Shown: positions 7,491-16,096, counted from the stretch's first letter. The stretch: 53,547 bases of DNA from a bacterium (GCA_028277985.1 JANQFG010000032.1:1-53547); one strand, 5' to 3'. Notes: a model not told the origin generated them from the sequence alone. Made by a program: numbers and translations.

Positions 7491-8507
7491 TCACTTCACT
7501 CTGATGTGCTCGATAGGCCGGATCTCCTCGAGCGTCAAAGCCTCGTCCGGACAGGTGATCACGCAGTTGCCGCAGCCGTAGCATTTGTCCAGGTCCACGA
7601 CGGCCACCTCATCCAGCGTGATGGCGTGGAACTGGCATCTGTCTTCGCAGATGCCGCATCCGGTGCAAGCCTCTGCGTCCAGCTTCACACGGAAGCGGGA
7701 AGGTGTCAGCGCATCCAGATATCCCGTCTGATTGACCATGAAGAGCCCTGTGCAACAGCAGGAACAGCAGTTGCACATGAACATGTCTTTCTGGACATTG
7801 TTCCTCACCATGTGAACGAGACCCGCCTCTTCGGCCTCGGCGATACGTTTCAGGGCCTCTTCGTTCGTGAGCCTCTCGCCCAGGCCGCGTGACAGCACGA
7901 CCTCTGCAAAGCCGTTGGTCTGCATGCAGACCGAAGACTCGGGCGCAGGACAGTCCGGACTCCGGTCGTTCTTCTGTGCCTGCACCCGGCAGGCACACGG
8001 AAGAGCCGTGATCAGCTCTGCCTCCTCAAAGATCTTTCTTGCAGAGTCGGCGTCCAGGACCGTGTTCTGGGACTCCACGGAGCGCTCGATCGGAACCACC
8101 CGGATCATGGGCGGAACCTTGAGCTTCTCGAGCATGGGAATCAGGTTGGGCATTTCCTTCATGACAAGCTCTTCCCAGAGCTCGAAGAGCTCCTGGGGCG
8201 CTTCCGGCCACAGGACGGTGGCGTCTCGCAGCTCGATCATTGCCGGGAACAGCCGGCACAGGTCCGGCTTGTTCATCGCGTGGGCCAGAGCGCCGCGCCT
8301 CATCAGACGATCGGTGACCGCCCGGACGCGCTCCTCGGACAAGCCCGTCTTTCCTGCGATCTCCGCAACGGTCCCCGGCAGAGCCGCGAGCACGATCGGG
8401 TCGTCCGCCCCGTCATAAAGGATCGTGAAGATCCGGCCCAGTGTTTCCGATCCGGGAAAGCCGAGCTTTGCCGCATAGTCCTGCAGCACCTTGGGGATTG
8501 CCATCAT
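7491..8507 (-). CDS. Cysteine-rich 4Fe-4S protein with CNCCSCCC motif
   Basis: The 338-aa cytoplasmic protein starts at ATGATG, six bases after a GAGGAG site. Residues about 10-100 look like a winged-helix region (TVAEIAGKTGLSEERVRAVTDRLMRRG). The middle has a CACR segment and further Cys residues. Residues 245-252 are CNCCSCCC, six cysteines in eight positions. The end is a 2x[4Fe-4S] ferredoxin domain (C281, C284, C287, C291 and C309, C312, C315, C319). It is 8 bp downstream of the MtaA/UroD-like gene, so they are co-transcribed. A role as low-potential electron donor or reductive activator for a corrinoid or methyltransferase partner is plausible but inferred. I do not recognise a named family. 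Confidence 0.8.
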   Translation of the reverse strand: MMAIPKVLQDYAAKLGFPGSETLGRIFTILYDGADDPIVLAALPGTVAEIAGKTGLSEERVRAVTDRLMRRGALAHAMNKPDLCRLFPAMIELRDATVLWPEAPQELFELWEELVMKEMPNLIPMLEKLKVPPMIRVVPIERSVESQNTVLDADSARKIFEEAELITALPCACRVQAQKNDRSPDCPAPESSVCMQTNGFAEVVLSRGLGERLTNEEALKRIAEAEEAGLVHMVRNNVQKDMFMCNCCSCCCTGLFMVNQTGYLDALTPSRFRVKLDAEACTGCGICEDRCQFHAITLDEVAVVDLDKCYGCGNCVITCPDEALTLEEIRPIEHIRVK

Positions 8508-8515
8508 GGATCTCC

Positions 8516-9529
8516 TCAGAAGGCGCCGTACTTGTGACACGCCTGGGTGAAGGACTTAATGTTGTCGATCCCGGCCCCCAGAGGGATCTGACACCCCGGT
8601 CCCACCACGTATCGGGCCTCACCCTGGGAGATGTCCAGGCACTTCTTCGCTTCTTCTTCGAGCTGGTCCGGAGTCCCCTGCACGAACAGAATCGGATCCA
8701 CGTTGCCCATGATCGTGGTCTTGCCGCGCCCGACCTCGAAGAGCTTCTCGAGCGAGGAGGGGGCGTCGATGCTCATCCCTTCGATGCCGAGCCCGAGCAG
8801 ATCCTCGAAGATCGGATCGATGAACCCGCAGATGTGGAAGGAGATGGCGCTCCCTTTTTCGTGAACTGCGTCCACGACCTTCTGATGATAAGGAAGCACA
8901 TGCTCCCTGTAGATGGCCGGCGAGATGAGGCTCATACCCGCGGAAGGATCCCCGATGACCGGGTGGACGCCCATTTCCACCGCGGCCAGACACCGGAGAA
9001 TCACGGTTTCGGTCGTGTAAGCCATCAGGTCGTGAAGAAACGGCTTGTCGTCGTACATGTCCTCCATCGCCTCTTCGATCCCCCTCAGCTCCAGGCCGAA
9101 GCTCCAGGGGCCACCGATCATGGTGCAGACTTCGTACTGCGGGAATGCCTTGGCACACTTCTCGCACATATCGAGATGGCCGCTGAAAAGTTGATCATCG
9201 CGGGGCGGGCGCACTGCCCATTTGGGAAGCTTCTCTTTCAGATTCTCCTTCTTGATGCTGGGCAGTTTTCCCATCATCTTTCGGAAGGCTTCCTGCGCAT
9301 CCGGCATCATGGGGTTCAGCGGGACGAACAGTGCGTCCGAATCGAGCTCTTCGCACGTGATCTTCACGGTTTCCAGGGCGGCGTCCGGCTGTGTAAGGAA
9401 CTGCTCCAGCGTAAAACCGGCCCTCTCAGCAAAATGGCCCCCCAACAGGAGCATGACGGGATGTCGATCCAGCTTTTCGCCTTTGAAGGCGGCCTGCATT
9501 CTCTGCTTACCGGTAATCGATTCTGCCAT
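8516..9529 (-). CDS. Uroporphyrinogen decarboxylase/MtaA-family methyltransferase
   Basis: The 337-aa TIM-barrel protein of the UroD superfamily starts at the ATG following a strong CTCCTCC (minus GGAGGAG) site. It retains the metal-ligand pattern of MtaA/MtbA/CmuA-type cobamide methyltransferases: H232-x-C234 (FHICGF) and C313 (VVGPGCQIPLGAG). This separates it from true heme-pathway UroD. Such enzymes move a methyl group between a methylated corrinoid protein and a thiol or folate acceptor, or act in O-/N-demethylation. No corrinoid-binding protein is in the window, so its partner must lie elsewhere. It is co-directional and nearly contiguous with the cysteine-rich Fe-S protein. Confidence 0.85.
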   Translation of the reverse strand: MAESITGKQRMQAAFKGEKLDRHPVMLLLGGHFAERAGFTLEQFLTQPDAALETVKITCEELDSDALFVPLNPMMPDAQEAFRKMMGKLPSIKKENLKEKLPKWAVRPPRDDQLFSGHLDMCEKCAKAFPQYEVCTMIGGPWSFGLELRGIEEAMEDMYDDKPFLHDLMAYTTETVILRCLAAVEMGVHPVIGDPSAGMSLISPAIYREHVLPYHQKVVDAVHEKGSAISFHICGFIDPIFEDLLGLGIEGMSIDAPSSLEKLFEVGRGKTTIMGNVDPILFVQGTPDQLEEEAKKCLDISQGEARYVVGPGCQIPLGAGIDNIKSFTQACHKYGAF

Positions 9530-9612
9530 CGTCTCTCCTCCTTCGGTTTCAGCTTCACTTCCAGGGAATCCCTCATGATACGACGATCCGCAAGAGAAGA
9601 CCAGCGACCGTA

Positions 9613-10596
9613 TCAGAACAGAGCGGTCACAAGGGGAAGGATGTAACGGACGGAAAGGAAGAGCATGAGCCCGCCCAGCGTCGCCTTGATGAATTTCTGA
9701 GGAACCACCTTCTGCAGCCTGGCCCCGCAATACATGCCCACGAATCCCCCTATCCCAAAAAGAAACCCGAGTTGCCAGTCCGGAGCCGTGGACAGGCCCG
9801 CCTTGACCGGAACAACGCTGTAGAAGAGCACACCCGCGATGCTGGTCAGGAAGGTTCCCATGAGGGCGGCACCTGCCACCGTGTAGACCGGAAGACGGAA
9901 GACGGCGACACAAAAGGGTGCGATGATCGCTCCACCGCCGATTCCGTAGGTCCCGCCGATGATTCCCACGACAAAGGCAAGGCAGAACATGGCGGGTGTG
10001 CTGAACGAGAAGCGCTCTCCCCAGAATTCGTACTCCACCCTTGCCGGAGAGAAGGAAAGGGTCTTGATCACGGCCTCGGCGGGGAGACCGGATGCGATCC
10101 GGGCCGTCCGGTCCTCTTTGAGCGCTCTCGCATGGACATCGAATTTCTCTTCCAGGGCCTTCATCTCTTCTTTGCCCCGCTGGGAGCGGGGCGTCATTTC
10201 ATAGAGAAGCCGCACTCCGAGATACAGGAGCACACATCCGACGAAGGCTTTGAAGGAGCGTGGATCGGGCAGGTAAAGGACCCGCAAATAGTAACCTATG
10301 AACACGCCCGGAAGCGTGCCGACGATGACGACCCAGGTCAGGGGCCAGGCCATCCGCCCCTCTTTCACGTATCGATAAACTCCACTCGGTATGGCCACGA
10401 TGTTGTATACGAAGTTCGTTGCACTGACCGAGGGAGACGTGAAGCCCAGTACGCTCACCTGGAAGGGCAAGATCAGGAAGGCCCCGGAAACGCCTCCCAT
10501 GGAAGTGAAGAAGGAGACCACAAACGCTACGAGTGGAGGCAAGAACACCCAGGTTTCCACACCCGATACCGGGAAATGATAGTTCAGCAGGTCCAT
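9613..10596 (-). CDS. TauE/SafE family membrane permease
   Basis: The 327-aa protein starts at the ATG after GGAGGGG. It has the characteristic two halves of TauE/SafE permeases: VAFVVSFFTSMGGVSGAFLILPFQ near the N-terminus and AFVVGIIGGTYGIGGGAIIAPF in the second half. About eight hydrophobic spans flank a charged cytoplasmic loop (residues about 125-185, rich in E/K/R). The family exports sulfite, sulfonates or other small organic anions across the inner membrane. Here the substrate is unknown; neighbouring methyl-transfer and CoA genes give only weak hints. It is 83 bp upstream of the UroD-like gene on the same strand. Confidence 0.88.
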   Translation of the reverse strand: MDLLNYHFPVSGVETWVFLPPLVAFVVSFFTSMGGVSGAFLILPFQVSVLGFTSPSVSATNFVYNIVAIPSGVYRYVKEGRMAWPLTWVVIVGTLPGVFIGYYLRVLYLPDPRSFKAFVGCVLLYLGVRLLYEMTPRSQRGKEEMKALEEKFDVHARALKEDRTARIASGLPAEAVIKTLSFSPARVEYEFWGERFSFSTPAMFCLAFVVGIIGGTYGIGGGAIIAPFCVAVFRLPVYTVAGAALMGTFLTSIAGVLFYSVVPVKAGLSTAPDWQLGFLFGIGGFVGMYCGARLQKVVPQKFIKATLGGLMLFLSVRYILPLVTALF

Positions 10597-10847
10597 CGCC
10601 CCTCCGGTCTTCTGACGAAAGCAAGGTGGTTCAAGAAACGGCACTACAATAGGAGGGAGCGCAAAGGCGTGTCAACAGGGGACCGCAACACAAATGCCCG
10701 GGCGAAGCCGGTTCCCCCACGAGGGGAGATCGGAGATCAGGGTGCAGAAGACCGGATCGGAGCATATCCGGCTTCGCCGGGTGAGGGTCCAACGGGACCG
10801 CAGGCGATGACTCGGTTCGATGAGATTCGTCTCATGTCCGTTCCGGC
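10597..10847. other. Non-coding gap with short dyads
   Basis: No credible gene is visible in these 251 bases. There is an inverted repeat CGAAGCCGG/CCGGCTTCG (10703-10711 and 10768-10776). A compact ATGAGA-TTCG-TCTCAT hairpin at 10820-10835 lies 12 bp beyond the stop of the small membrane-protein gene. The rest looks unstructured. Confidence 0.5.
10820..10835 (-). terminator. Possible terminator hairpin after small membrane-protein gene
   Basis: A perfect 6-bp stem with a 4-base loop (ATGAGA/TCTCAT) lies 12 bp downstream of the stop codon of the small gene at 10848. There is no T-tract after it, so factor-independent termination is doubtful; it may only protect a 3' end. Confidence 0.3.
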
Positions 10848-11045
10848 CTACATGGTAAACGTGTAGTTCTGCAATGCGTTGCCAAGACAGTAGACCAGCC
10901 AGCCGCAGAGCAGGATCACGGTCAATGTGAGCGCCACGTCCGCCGACCTTTCCCTGGTGAAGACCTTCTCTATCCAATCCTTGACCTCACGCTTCGAGGG
11001 TAGATGGATGTGTATATGCTTCAACGTGCGCGTTGAGCCACGCAT
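10848..11045 (-). CDS. Small single-span membrane protein
   Basis: The 65-aa protein has a strong AAGGAGG ribosome site seven bases before its ATG, which supports a real gene. It has a basic N-terminal half (HIHLPSKREVKDWIEKVFTRER) and one hydrophobic span, ADVALTLTVILLCGWLVYCLGNALQ (about residues 36-60). That predicts an inner-membrane protein with the N-terminus in the cytoplasm. It is upstream of and co-directional with the TauE/SafE permease gene (251-bp gap). It could be an accessory subunit of that permease, but this is inferred only from position. I do not recognise a named family. Confidence 0.65.
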   Translation of the reverse strand: MRGSTRTLKHIHIHLPSKREVKDWIEKVFTRERSADVALTLTVILLCGWLVYCLGNALQNYTFTM

Positions 11046-11339
11046 GGTTCAACCTCCTTGGGGAGACGTGTCTCCCTGCTGTTCTTGTTTCACGCCCGGA
11101 CAGGCTCCGGAGCGAAATGGTTAGATGCCTTCCACAGGCGGCCAGGTTCGGGAAAAAACCGGACGCCTGGGCAGGGCCCGGCAAGCACCCGGAACGGTGG
11201 ATGTCTCTGCGGCTCAAGATCCTGAAATGACTCGTGATTCCCGTCCATCCAGGTTGTCTTTGACATGGGATCGTCCTCCCTCCTATACTGCCCTCGTTCG
11301 ATGCACCGTTGATCACAGGATCCTGTTCGGAGTCTCGGA
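11046..11339. other. Divergent intergenic region
   Basis: The region separates the minus-strand small membrane-protein gene from the plus-strand SDR operon. It contains the sigma70-like promoter at 11260-11289 and no further convincing gene. Short reading frames here have no ribosome sites or protein-like composition. Confidence 0.6.
11260..11289 (+). promoter_or_regulatory. Sigma70-type promoter of the SDR-ADC-ACAD-kinase operon
   Basis: TTGACA (11260-11265, consensus) and TATACT (11284-11289, five of six) are separated by 18 bp, which predicts transcription from about 11296, some 44 bases before the SDR ATG at 11340. No dyad operator is obvious around it. Confidence 0.7.
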
Positions 11340-12155
11340 ATGAAACATGGAAAGGTGTTTCTCATTACAGGGGCGTCGCGGGGGATCGGCCGGGCCCTTG
11401 CGGACGAAGTTGCGAGCCGAGGCCATATCGTCTACGGGTCGAGCCGATCCTGGTCCGAATCGGAGCCGGCGCTGACCTTTCACCCCGTAAGGATGGATGT
11501 AACCGATGACGCATCGGTGAGGGCGGCCGTTCAAGAGGTTCTCGAAGCGGAACAACGGATCGATGTCCTGGTGAACAACGCCGGGGTCAGCCACTGCGGC
11601 CCGGTGGAGGAGACGAGCCTGGATGCGGGTCGCGACCTGATGGAAACGAACTATTTCGGCGTGGTCCGCGCCATCCAGGCCGTGCTGCCACACATGCGGA
11701 AGCAAGGATTCGGAACGATCGTCAATGTGGGTTCCGTTGGGGGTAAGATCGCGATCCCGTTCCAGCCACACTATTGTGCGAGCAAGTTTGCCATCGAGGG
11801 GCTCACCGAAACGCTTTGGCAGGAGCTCCAGGGTTTCGGCATTCGGGTGCTCCTCATCGAACCGGCGGACGTGAGGACCGAGATCTATGGCCGGAGTCCA
11901 CACCTGCTCGAGAAGGACTCGCCCTATCTCGACGCGCTCGTGCGATTCCATGCGGTGAAGAAGAAGGACATGGGGGATTCCGCCGACACCCCGGACCGGG
12001 TCTCCGTCAGGATCGCGGACATCATCGAGTCGGACACGAACGCGCTGCGACACCCGGTGGCAAGAATGGCGGGGCTCTTTCTCCTGGCGAGAAAGTTCCT
12101 CCCGGATTCCATTTTCCTCTGGGTGGTCAGAAGGAGCTTCCGGGTCGACAGGTAG
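11340..12155 (+). CDS. Short-chain dehydrogenase/reductase
   Basis: The 271-aa classical SDR has the cofactor motif TGASRGIG (residues 11-18), VNNAGVS, a catalytic Ser in VGSVGG, and YCASK (Y/K pair) followed by FAIEGLTETLWQEL. The C-terminus is longer than that of FabG-type enzymes and resembles the retinol/17-beta-hydroxysteroid dehydrogenase-like subgroup, ending with a hydrophobic helix (PVARMAGLFLLARKFLP) that may associate with membrane. It probably interconverts a hydroxyl and keto group on a hydrophobic substrate. It is first in the four-gene operon with the acetoacetate-decarboxylase-like gene, a dehydrogenase and a kinase. Confidence 0.85.
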   Translation: MKHGKVFLITGASRGIGRALADEVASRGHIVYGSSRSWSESEPALTFHPVRMDVTDDASVRAAVQEVLEAEQRIDVLVNNAGVSHCGPVEETSLDAGRDLMETNYFGVVRAIQAVLPHMRKQGFGTIVNVGSVGGKIAIPFQPHYCASKFAIEGLTETLWQELQGFGIRVLLIEPADVRTEIYGRSPHLLEKDSPYLDALVRFHAVKKKDMGDSADTPDRVSVRIADIIESDTNALRHPVARMAGLFLLARKFLPDSIFLWVVRRSFRVDR

Positions 12156-12191
12156 GGGGATCGTAGAGCTTTCAACTCGAGGAGGGACAGC

Positions 12192-12959
12192 ATGGGGTTC
12201 GTGAAGACCAGGGAAGAGCTCGACAGATATTACGGAATCGGTGTCAGGAAGTTCACGGGCGCCAGAATGATGGGGGTCCTCTTCGACACAGGGCCGGAGA
12301 TCACCGCGCCCTTGCTCCCTCCCCCACTCGAGCAGGCGGATGCGCCGGGGGGGCTCATCTTTATCGCGGATTATCCCGTGACCAACCTTGGCCCCGGGTA
12401 CAAGGAAGGAGCCCTGTTCATCCGATGCAAATACCAAGGGGAGGCGGGAAGCTACTGCCTCTCCATGCCGATCACGAACGAAGGGAGGATGCACAACGGT
12501 CGTGACGTCTTCGGATTTCCAAAGAAGATGGCGAACATCCACCTGGAGAAGAGCGGGCAGCGCGTGCACGGCTGGGTGGAAAGGGAGGGCGTGAGGTTCA
12601 TCGAGATCGAGGTCACACTCTCCGATCCGATTCCGGAGCTGCCGCCCATGGGACCCACCTACCTCTTCAAGGCGATGCCGAAGGCTGATCTGACACCGGG
12701 ATTCGACGGGCCCGTCTTCCTTGTGGCTCAGAAGACCGAGATCGCGGCGCGCAGCGTCGAGCTCGGCAGCGCCAAGATGGCGCTTCGTCCCGCAGAGCAC
12801 GATCCCTGGGCGGAACTCGAGGACCCAAAGGTGACCGTAGCTTTCTATCTCGAGAGCGACAACACAATGCTTCCCGGGAAAATCCTGGCGAAGGTGGATC
12901 CGGAGCTCTATCTGCCCCACTACTATAAAATGACCGATTTCCACACCGGAACCGAGTGA
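12192..12959 (+). CDS. Acetoacetate decarboxylase family protein
   Basis: The 255-aa protein has the hallmark GFPKKMA segment. K111/K112 correspond to the Schiff-base lysine pair of acetoacetate decarboxylase, with upstream GRMHNGRDVFG lining the site. The length is typical of the family. Members either decarboxylate beta-keto acids or perform aldolase/dehydratase chemistry through the same lysine. The neighbouring SDR and acyl-CoA dehydrogenase suggest action on a beta-keto acid released from a CoA thioester. AGGAGGG precedes the ATG. Its stop overlaps or closely abuts the next gene, indicating tight co-expression. Confidence 0.85.
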   Translation: MGFVKTREELDRYYGIGVRKFTGARMMGVLFDTGPEITAPLLPPPLEQADAPGGLIFIADYPVTNLGPGYKEGALFIRCKYQGEAGSYCLSMPITNEGRMHNGRDVFGFPKKMANIHLEKSGQRVHGWVEREGVRFIEIEVTLSDPIPELPPMGPTYLFKAMPKADLTPGFDGPVFLVAQKTEIAARSVELGSAKMALRPAEHDPWAELEDPKVTVAFYLESDNTMLPGKILAKVDPELYLPHYYKMTDFHTGTE

Positions 12960-12970
12960 GGGACCTAGCC

Positions 12971-14173
12971 GTGGTTGATTTCGACCAGACCGACATCCAG
13001 CGGCAAATCATTCAGACGGCCCAGGACTTCGGCAACGAGGTGCTTCGGCCGGCCGAAATCGAGTTGGACCAGGTCGCCGATCCGGAGGAAGTCTTTCAGC
13101 AGAACCTTTTCTGGGACGTGCTGGGGCAGGCCTTCGGTTTGGGGTTTCACAAGATGGGCCTGGCAGAGGAGTTCGGCGGGCTTGGCCTGGATCCGAGCAC
13201 CACGGGCATGATCTGGGAGGAGCTGGGTCGGTGCGGTGCGGGCTTTGCAGCCTCCCTGCTTCCCGGTGCAGCCGTACAGCAGCTGATCGCCCTGCTGGCT
13301 CCACAAAACAAGGAACTCGTCGACCGGTACGTGCTCCCCTATGCTCAGGACACGACCGGAAGAAAGATCAGTGCCTGGGGGAGCAGCGAACCGAACGTGG
13401 GCTCGGACGGCAGCAACTACTACGACACGAACATCCGGCATCACACCTCGGCGGTCAAGAAGGGGGACCGCTATGTGATCAACGGGACCAAGTCCAATTT
13501 TATTTCCAACGGCGGGATCGCAGATGTGTATCTCGTTTTCGCCTGCGTGGACCCCTCCCAGGGTCTCAGGGGGTCCGGGGCCTTTGTCATTCCCGGAGAC
13601 GCGAAGGGTGTGGCCAGAGAAAAGGCGATCGACAAGATCGGTTTGAGAACGCTCAACCAGGCGGCCGTGTTCTTCGACGATGTCGAAATTCCTGAGCACT
13701 ACATGATCTTCCCGCCGGGCGAAGACTACCCGATGCTCCACAACGCGATCATAACCGTGGGCAATCTGGGCGTGGGCTATCTGGCCGTCGGCCTGATGCG
13801 GGCCGCATACGAGGAGGCCCTTGCCTATTCGAAGGAACGGGTACAATGGGGAAAGCCGATCTTTGAACATCAGATGATCACGAAGAAGCTCTTCGATGTA
13901 TTCATGGCCATCGAGTCGGCCCGGGCTTTCCTCTGGAAGGCAAGCTGGCTCTGCAAGACGAGCTTCCCCGGCGACCTGAAGATGAGTCTCGCCGCCAAGA
14001 TCTACGCCACGGAACAGGCGGTCCGGCACACGGCAGAGATGGTTCAAGTGCTCGGAGGCTACGGGATCTCCAAAGAATATCCACTGGAGAAGTACGCCCG
14101 CGATGCGAACCTGTTGCCGATCATGGACGGCACGAACCAGACGCTCCTCATCAAGGCGGCCGCTATGCTGTAA
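12971..14173 (+). CDS. Acyl-CoA dehydrogenase with Asp at the catalytic-base loop
   Basis: The protein is about 400 aa. I prefer the GTG at 12971 because GAGGGA lies seven bases upstream; a GTG at 12956 overlapping the previous stop is possible. It has the N-terminal helical domain, a middle domain (ISAWGSSEPNVGSD) and the C-terminal KERVQWGKPIFEHQMITKK and LGGYGISKEYPLEKYARD motifs. The loop that usually reads YEGTNQ reads MDGTNQ, putting D386 where the catalytic Glu normally sits. It may be a slower enzyme, act on an unusual substrate, or use another base. The C-terminus stops soon after (LLIKAAAML). It follows an acetoacetate-decarboxylase-like gene and precedes a kinase in one operon. Confidence 0.85.
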   Translation: MVDFDQTDIQRQIIQTAQDFGNEVLRPAEIELDQVADPEEVFQQNLFWDVLGQAFGLGFHKMGLAEEFGGLGLDPSTTGMIWEELGRCGAGFAASLLPGAAVQQLIALLAPQNKELVDRYVLPYAQDTTGRKISAWGSSEPNVGSDGSNYYDTNIRHHTSAVKKGDRYVINGTKSNFISNGGIADVYLVFACVDPSQGLRGSGAFVIPGDAKGVAREKAIDKIGLRTLNQAAVFFDDVEIPEHYMIFPPGEDYPMLHNAIITVGNLGVGYLAVGLMRAAYEEALAYSKERVQWGKPIFEHQMITKKLFDVFMAIESARAFLWKASWLCKTSFPGDLKMSLAAKIYATEQAVRHTAEMVQVLGGYGISKEYPLEKYARDANLLPIMDGTNQTLLIKAAAML

Positions 14174-14203
14174 TCTTCAAACAAGCACGCGGAGGCCCAG
14201 GAC

Positions 14204-15694
14204 ATGGCCGAGGATCTCTTCCGAACCTATTTCGAAAGCGCGCCCGACTTTGTCCTCCAGGTAGATACCCGCGGAACCATCCTGCAAATCAATCGCACGT
14301 ACCAAGGATTGACCCGGGACCAGGTGATCGGGACCGATATCTTCAGGTGGGTACCCGAAGACTTCCGGCCGGTGGTCCGGGCGACCCTTGAACGGGTCAT
14401 CGCTTCCGGGGAATCCGAGGTCGTCGAATACTGGGCCGTCGATGCGCAAGACGAGAGTGGATGGTATTCCGCCCACTTCGGCCCTATTCACCAGGAGGAC
14501 CGAGTGGAGACGGCCATCGTGATCGTCCGGGACATCACCGAACAGAAAGAGGTTCGGGAAGAGCTTGCGAAGCGGGAGCGGCTCGATTCCCTGGGTGTAC
14601 TGGCTGGAGGCCTGGCCCACGATTTCAACAATCTCCTGACCGCAATCCTTGCCAACCTTTCCATGGCAAAGATGTATGGCGAGTTGAGGGAGGATGCCTT
14701 TCAAATGCTCACCGATGCGGAGAAGGCCTCCCTGCGAGCCAAACGCCTTACGCAGCAGCTGCTCGCTTTCTCCAAAGGTGGAACTCCATCCAAGAAGCCG
14801 GTGTCCATCGTGAAACTGCTGCAAGAAACGACCGAGTTCGCGCTGAGCGGGTCGAATGTGAAATGCAAGTACCTTTTCCCCGAGGATCTCTGGCCCGTGG
14901 AAGCGGATGAGGGCCAGATGGATCAGGTCATACAGAATCTCGTCATCAACGCGGACCAGGCGATGCCGGACGGCGGGACCCTTTCCGTTTCCTGTGAAAA
15001 CGTGACCCTGGGAAAAGACGATCTTCCCGACCGCAGGGGGGGAAGGTTCGTGCGCATCTCCTTCACGGATCAGGGTGCCGGCATACCGGAGAAGCATCTG
15101 CCGAAGATATTCGACCCCTTCTTCACCACGAAGCGAAAAGGCAGCGGGCTCGGGCTTGCAACTTCCTTTTCAATCGTGGAGAACCACGGGGGACACATCC
15201 GTGTTGATTCCCGGGCAGGCGAAGGAGCAACCTTCCAGGTCTATTTGCGGGCCTCGGATAGATCCGTCGAGGTTGCCAAGCCACCTCCGAGAAGGACCAT
15301 CCGCGGTCATGGGAAAATTCTTCTGGTTGACGATGAGGAGATCATCCGCCGCTCAGCGGGAGGACTCTTGACACGCCTCGGTTACGAGACGGTCACGGCG
15401 GCCGACGGTAGAGAGGGGATCCGGCTCTATGAGCTTGCGATGAAGGAGCGGAAACCTTTCGATGTGGTGATCATGGACCTGACCATACCTGGCGGGCTGG
15501 GCGGAGAGGAAGCGGTCAAAGAGCTCAAGAAGCTCGACCCGGACGCGAAGGTGGTGGTTTCGAGCGGCTATTCGAACGATGCGGTCCTGTCCCGCTACGG
15601 GGAATACGGATTCTGCGCCGCCATCACAAAGCCCTGGAGAATGGAAGAGCTCACAGAAACGCTGGACCATGTCATGGGCCGCGACCAGGATTAA
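14204..15694 (+). CDS. Hybrid PAS sensor histidine kinase with receiver domain
   Basis: The 496-aa soluble protein has a PAS domain (about 1-115), a HisKA domain with phospho-acceptor H139 in GGLAHDFNNLL, an HATPase domain with NLVINADQAMPDGG and DQGAGIPEKHLPKIFDPFFTT, and a C-terminal receiver domain with D425 (MDLTIPGG) and the conserved Lys in TKPW. There are no membrane spans, so the signal is cytoplasmic, perhaps redox or a metabolite bound by PAS. It has no DNA-binding output, so a separate partner must exist. It is 30 bp after the acyl-CoA dehydrogenase gene with a GGAGG site, so it is co-transcribed with the catabolic genes. Its stop codon shares TTAA with the convergent neighbour. 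Confidence 0.92.
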   Translation: MAEDLFRTYFESAPDFVLQVDTRGTILQINRTYQGLTRDQVIGTDIFRWVPEDFRPVVRATLERVIASGESEVVEYWAVDAQDESGWYSAHFGPIHQEDRVETAIVIVRDITEQKEVREELAKRERLDSLGVLAGGLAHDFNNLLTAILANLSMAKMYGELREDAFQMLTDAEKASLRAKRLTQQLLAFSKGGTPSKKPVSIVKLLQETTEFALSGSNVKCKYLFPEDLWPVEADEGQMDQVIQNLVINADQAMPDGGTLSVSCENVTLGKDDLPDRRGGRFVRISFTDQGAGIPEKHLPKIFDPFFTTKRKGSGLGLATSFSIVENHGGHIRVDSRAGEGATFQVYLRASDRSVEVAKPPPRRTIRGHGKILLVDDEEIIRRSAGGLLTRLGYETVTAADGREGIRLYELAMKERKPFDVVIMDLTIPGGLGGEEAVKELKKLDPDAKVVVSSGYSNDAVLSRYGEYGFCAAITKPWRMEELTETLDHVMGRDQD

Positions 15695-16065
15695 CGGCGG
15701 ACGATCATGATGTCGAACTTGCCCTTGGGCCCGATGAACCAGGAGGCGAACCAGCTGACCAGGCTCACGATGATCGATCCGACAATCGCCGAGAAGAGTC
15801 CGTGGATGGCGAAGTTGTCGAAGAGCGATGCGACGAGACCGAGCATGGCACCATTGATGACGAGCAGAAAGATCCCGAGGGTGAAGATCGTGATCGGCAG
15901 GGTCAAAAGGACCAGAAGGGGTCGCACCACGGCATTGACGAACCCGAGCAGGACCGCCGACCCCAGCAATGTACCGAGTCCGCTGATCTCGATCCCCTGA
16001 ACGAGGCGCGAGGCGACCCAGAGCCCGAGAGCGGTAATCAGCATCCGAACCAGAAATCCGGCCAT
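15691..16065 (-). CDS. Phage-holin-family-IV-like small membrane protein
   Basis: The 124-aa protein is almost entirely hydrophobic with four predicted spans: residues about 5-22, 30-55, 58-80 and 88-112. LVQGIEISGLGTLLGSAVLLGFVNAVVRP is typical of the four-TM holin-like family (PF04020), which is common in non-phage contexts and has no settled function. A good AAGGGG site precedes the ATG. It ends convergently with the histidine kinase gene, the two stop codons overlapping in TTAA at 15691-15694. No phage genes are nearby, so the holin label is only by family. Confidence 0.8.
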   Translation of the reverse strand: MAGFLVRMLITALGLWVASRLVQGIEISGLGTLLGSAVLLGFVNAVVRPLLVLLTLPITIFTLGIFLLVINGAMLGLVASLFDNFAIHGLFSAIVGSIIVSLVSWFASWFIGPKGKFDIMIVRR

Positions 16066-16096
16066 CGATCACCCCTTAGGAATGACGTAAGAGTGC

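Noticed and set aside
15691..16065. Phage lysis gene
   Set aside because: It matches a holin-like family only by name; there are no phage genes around it and the family is widespread in chromosomes.
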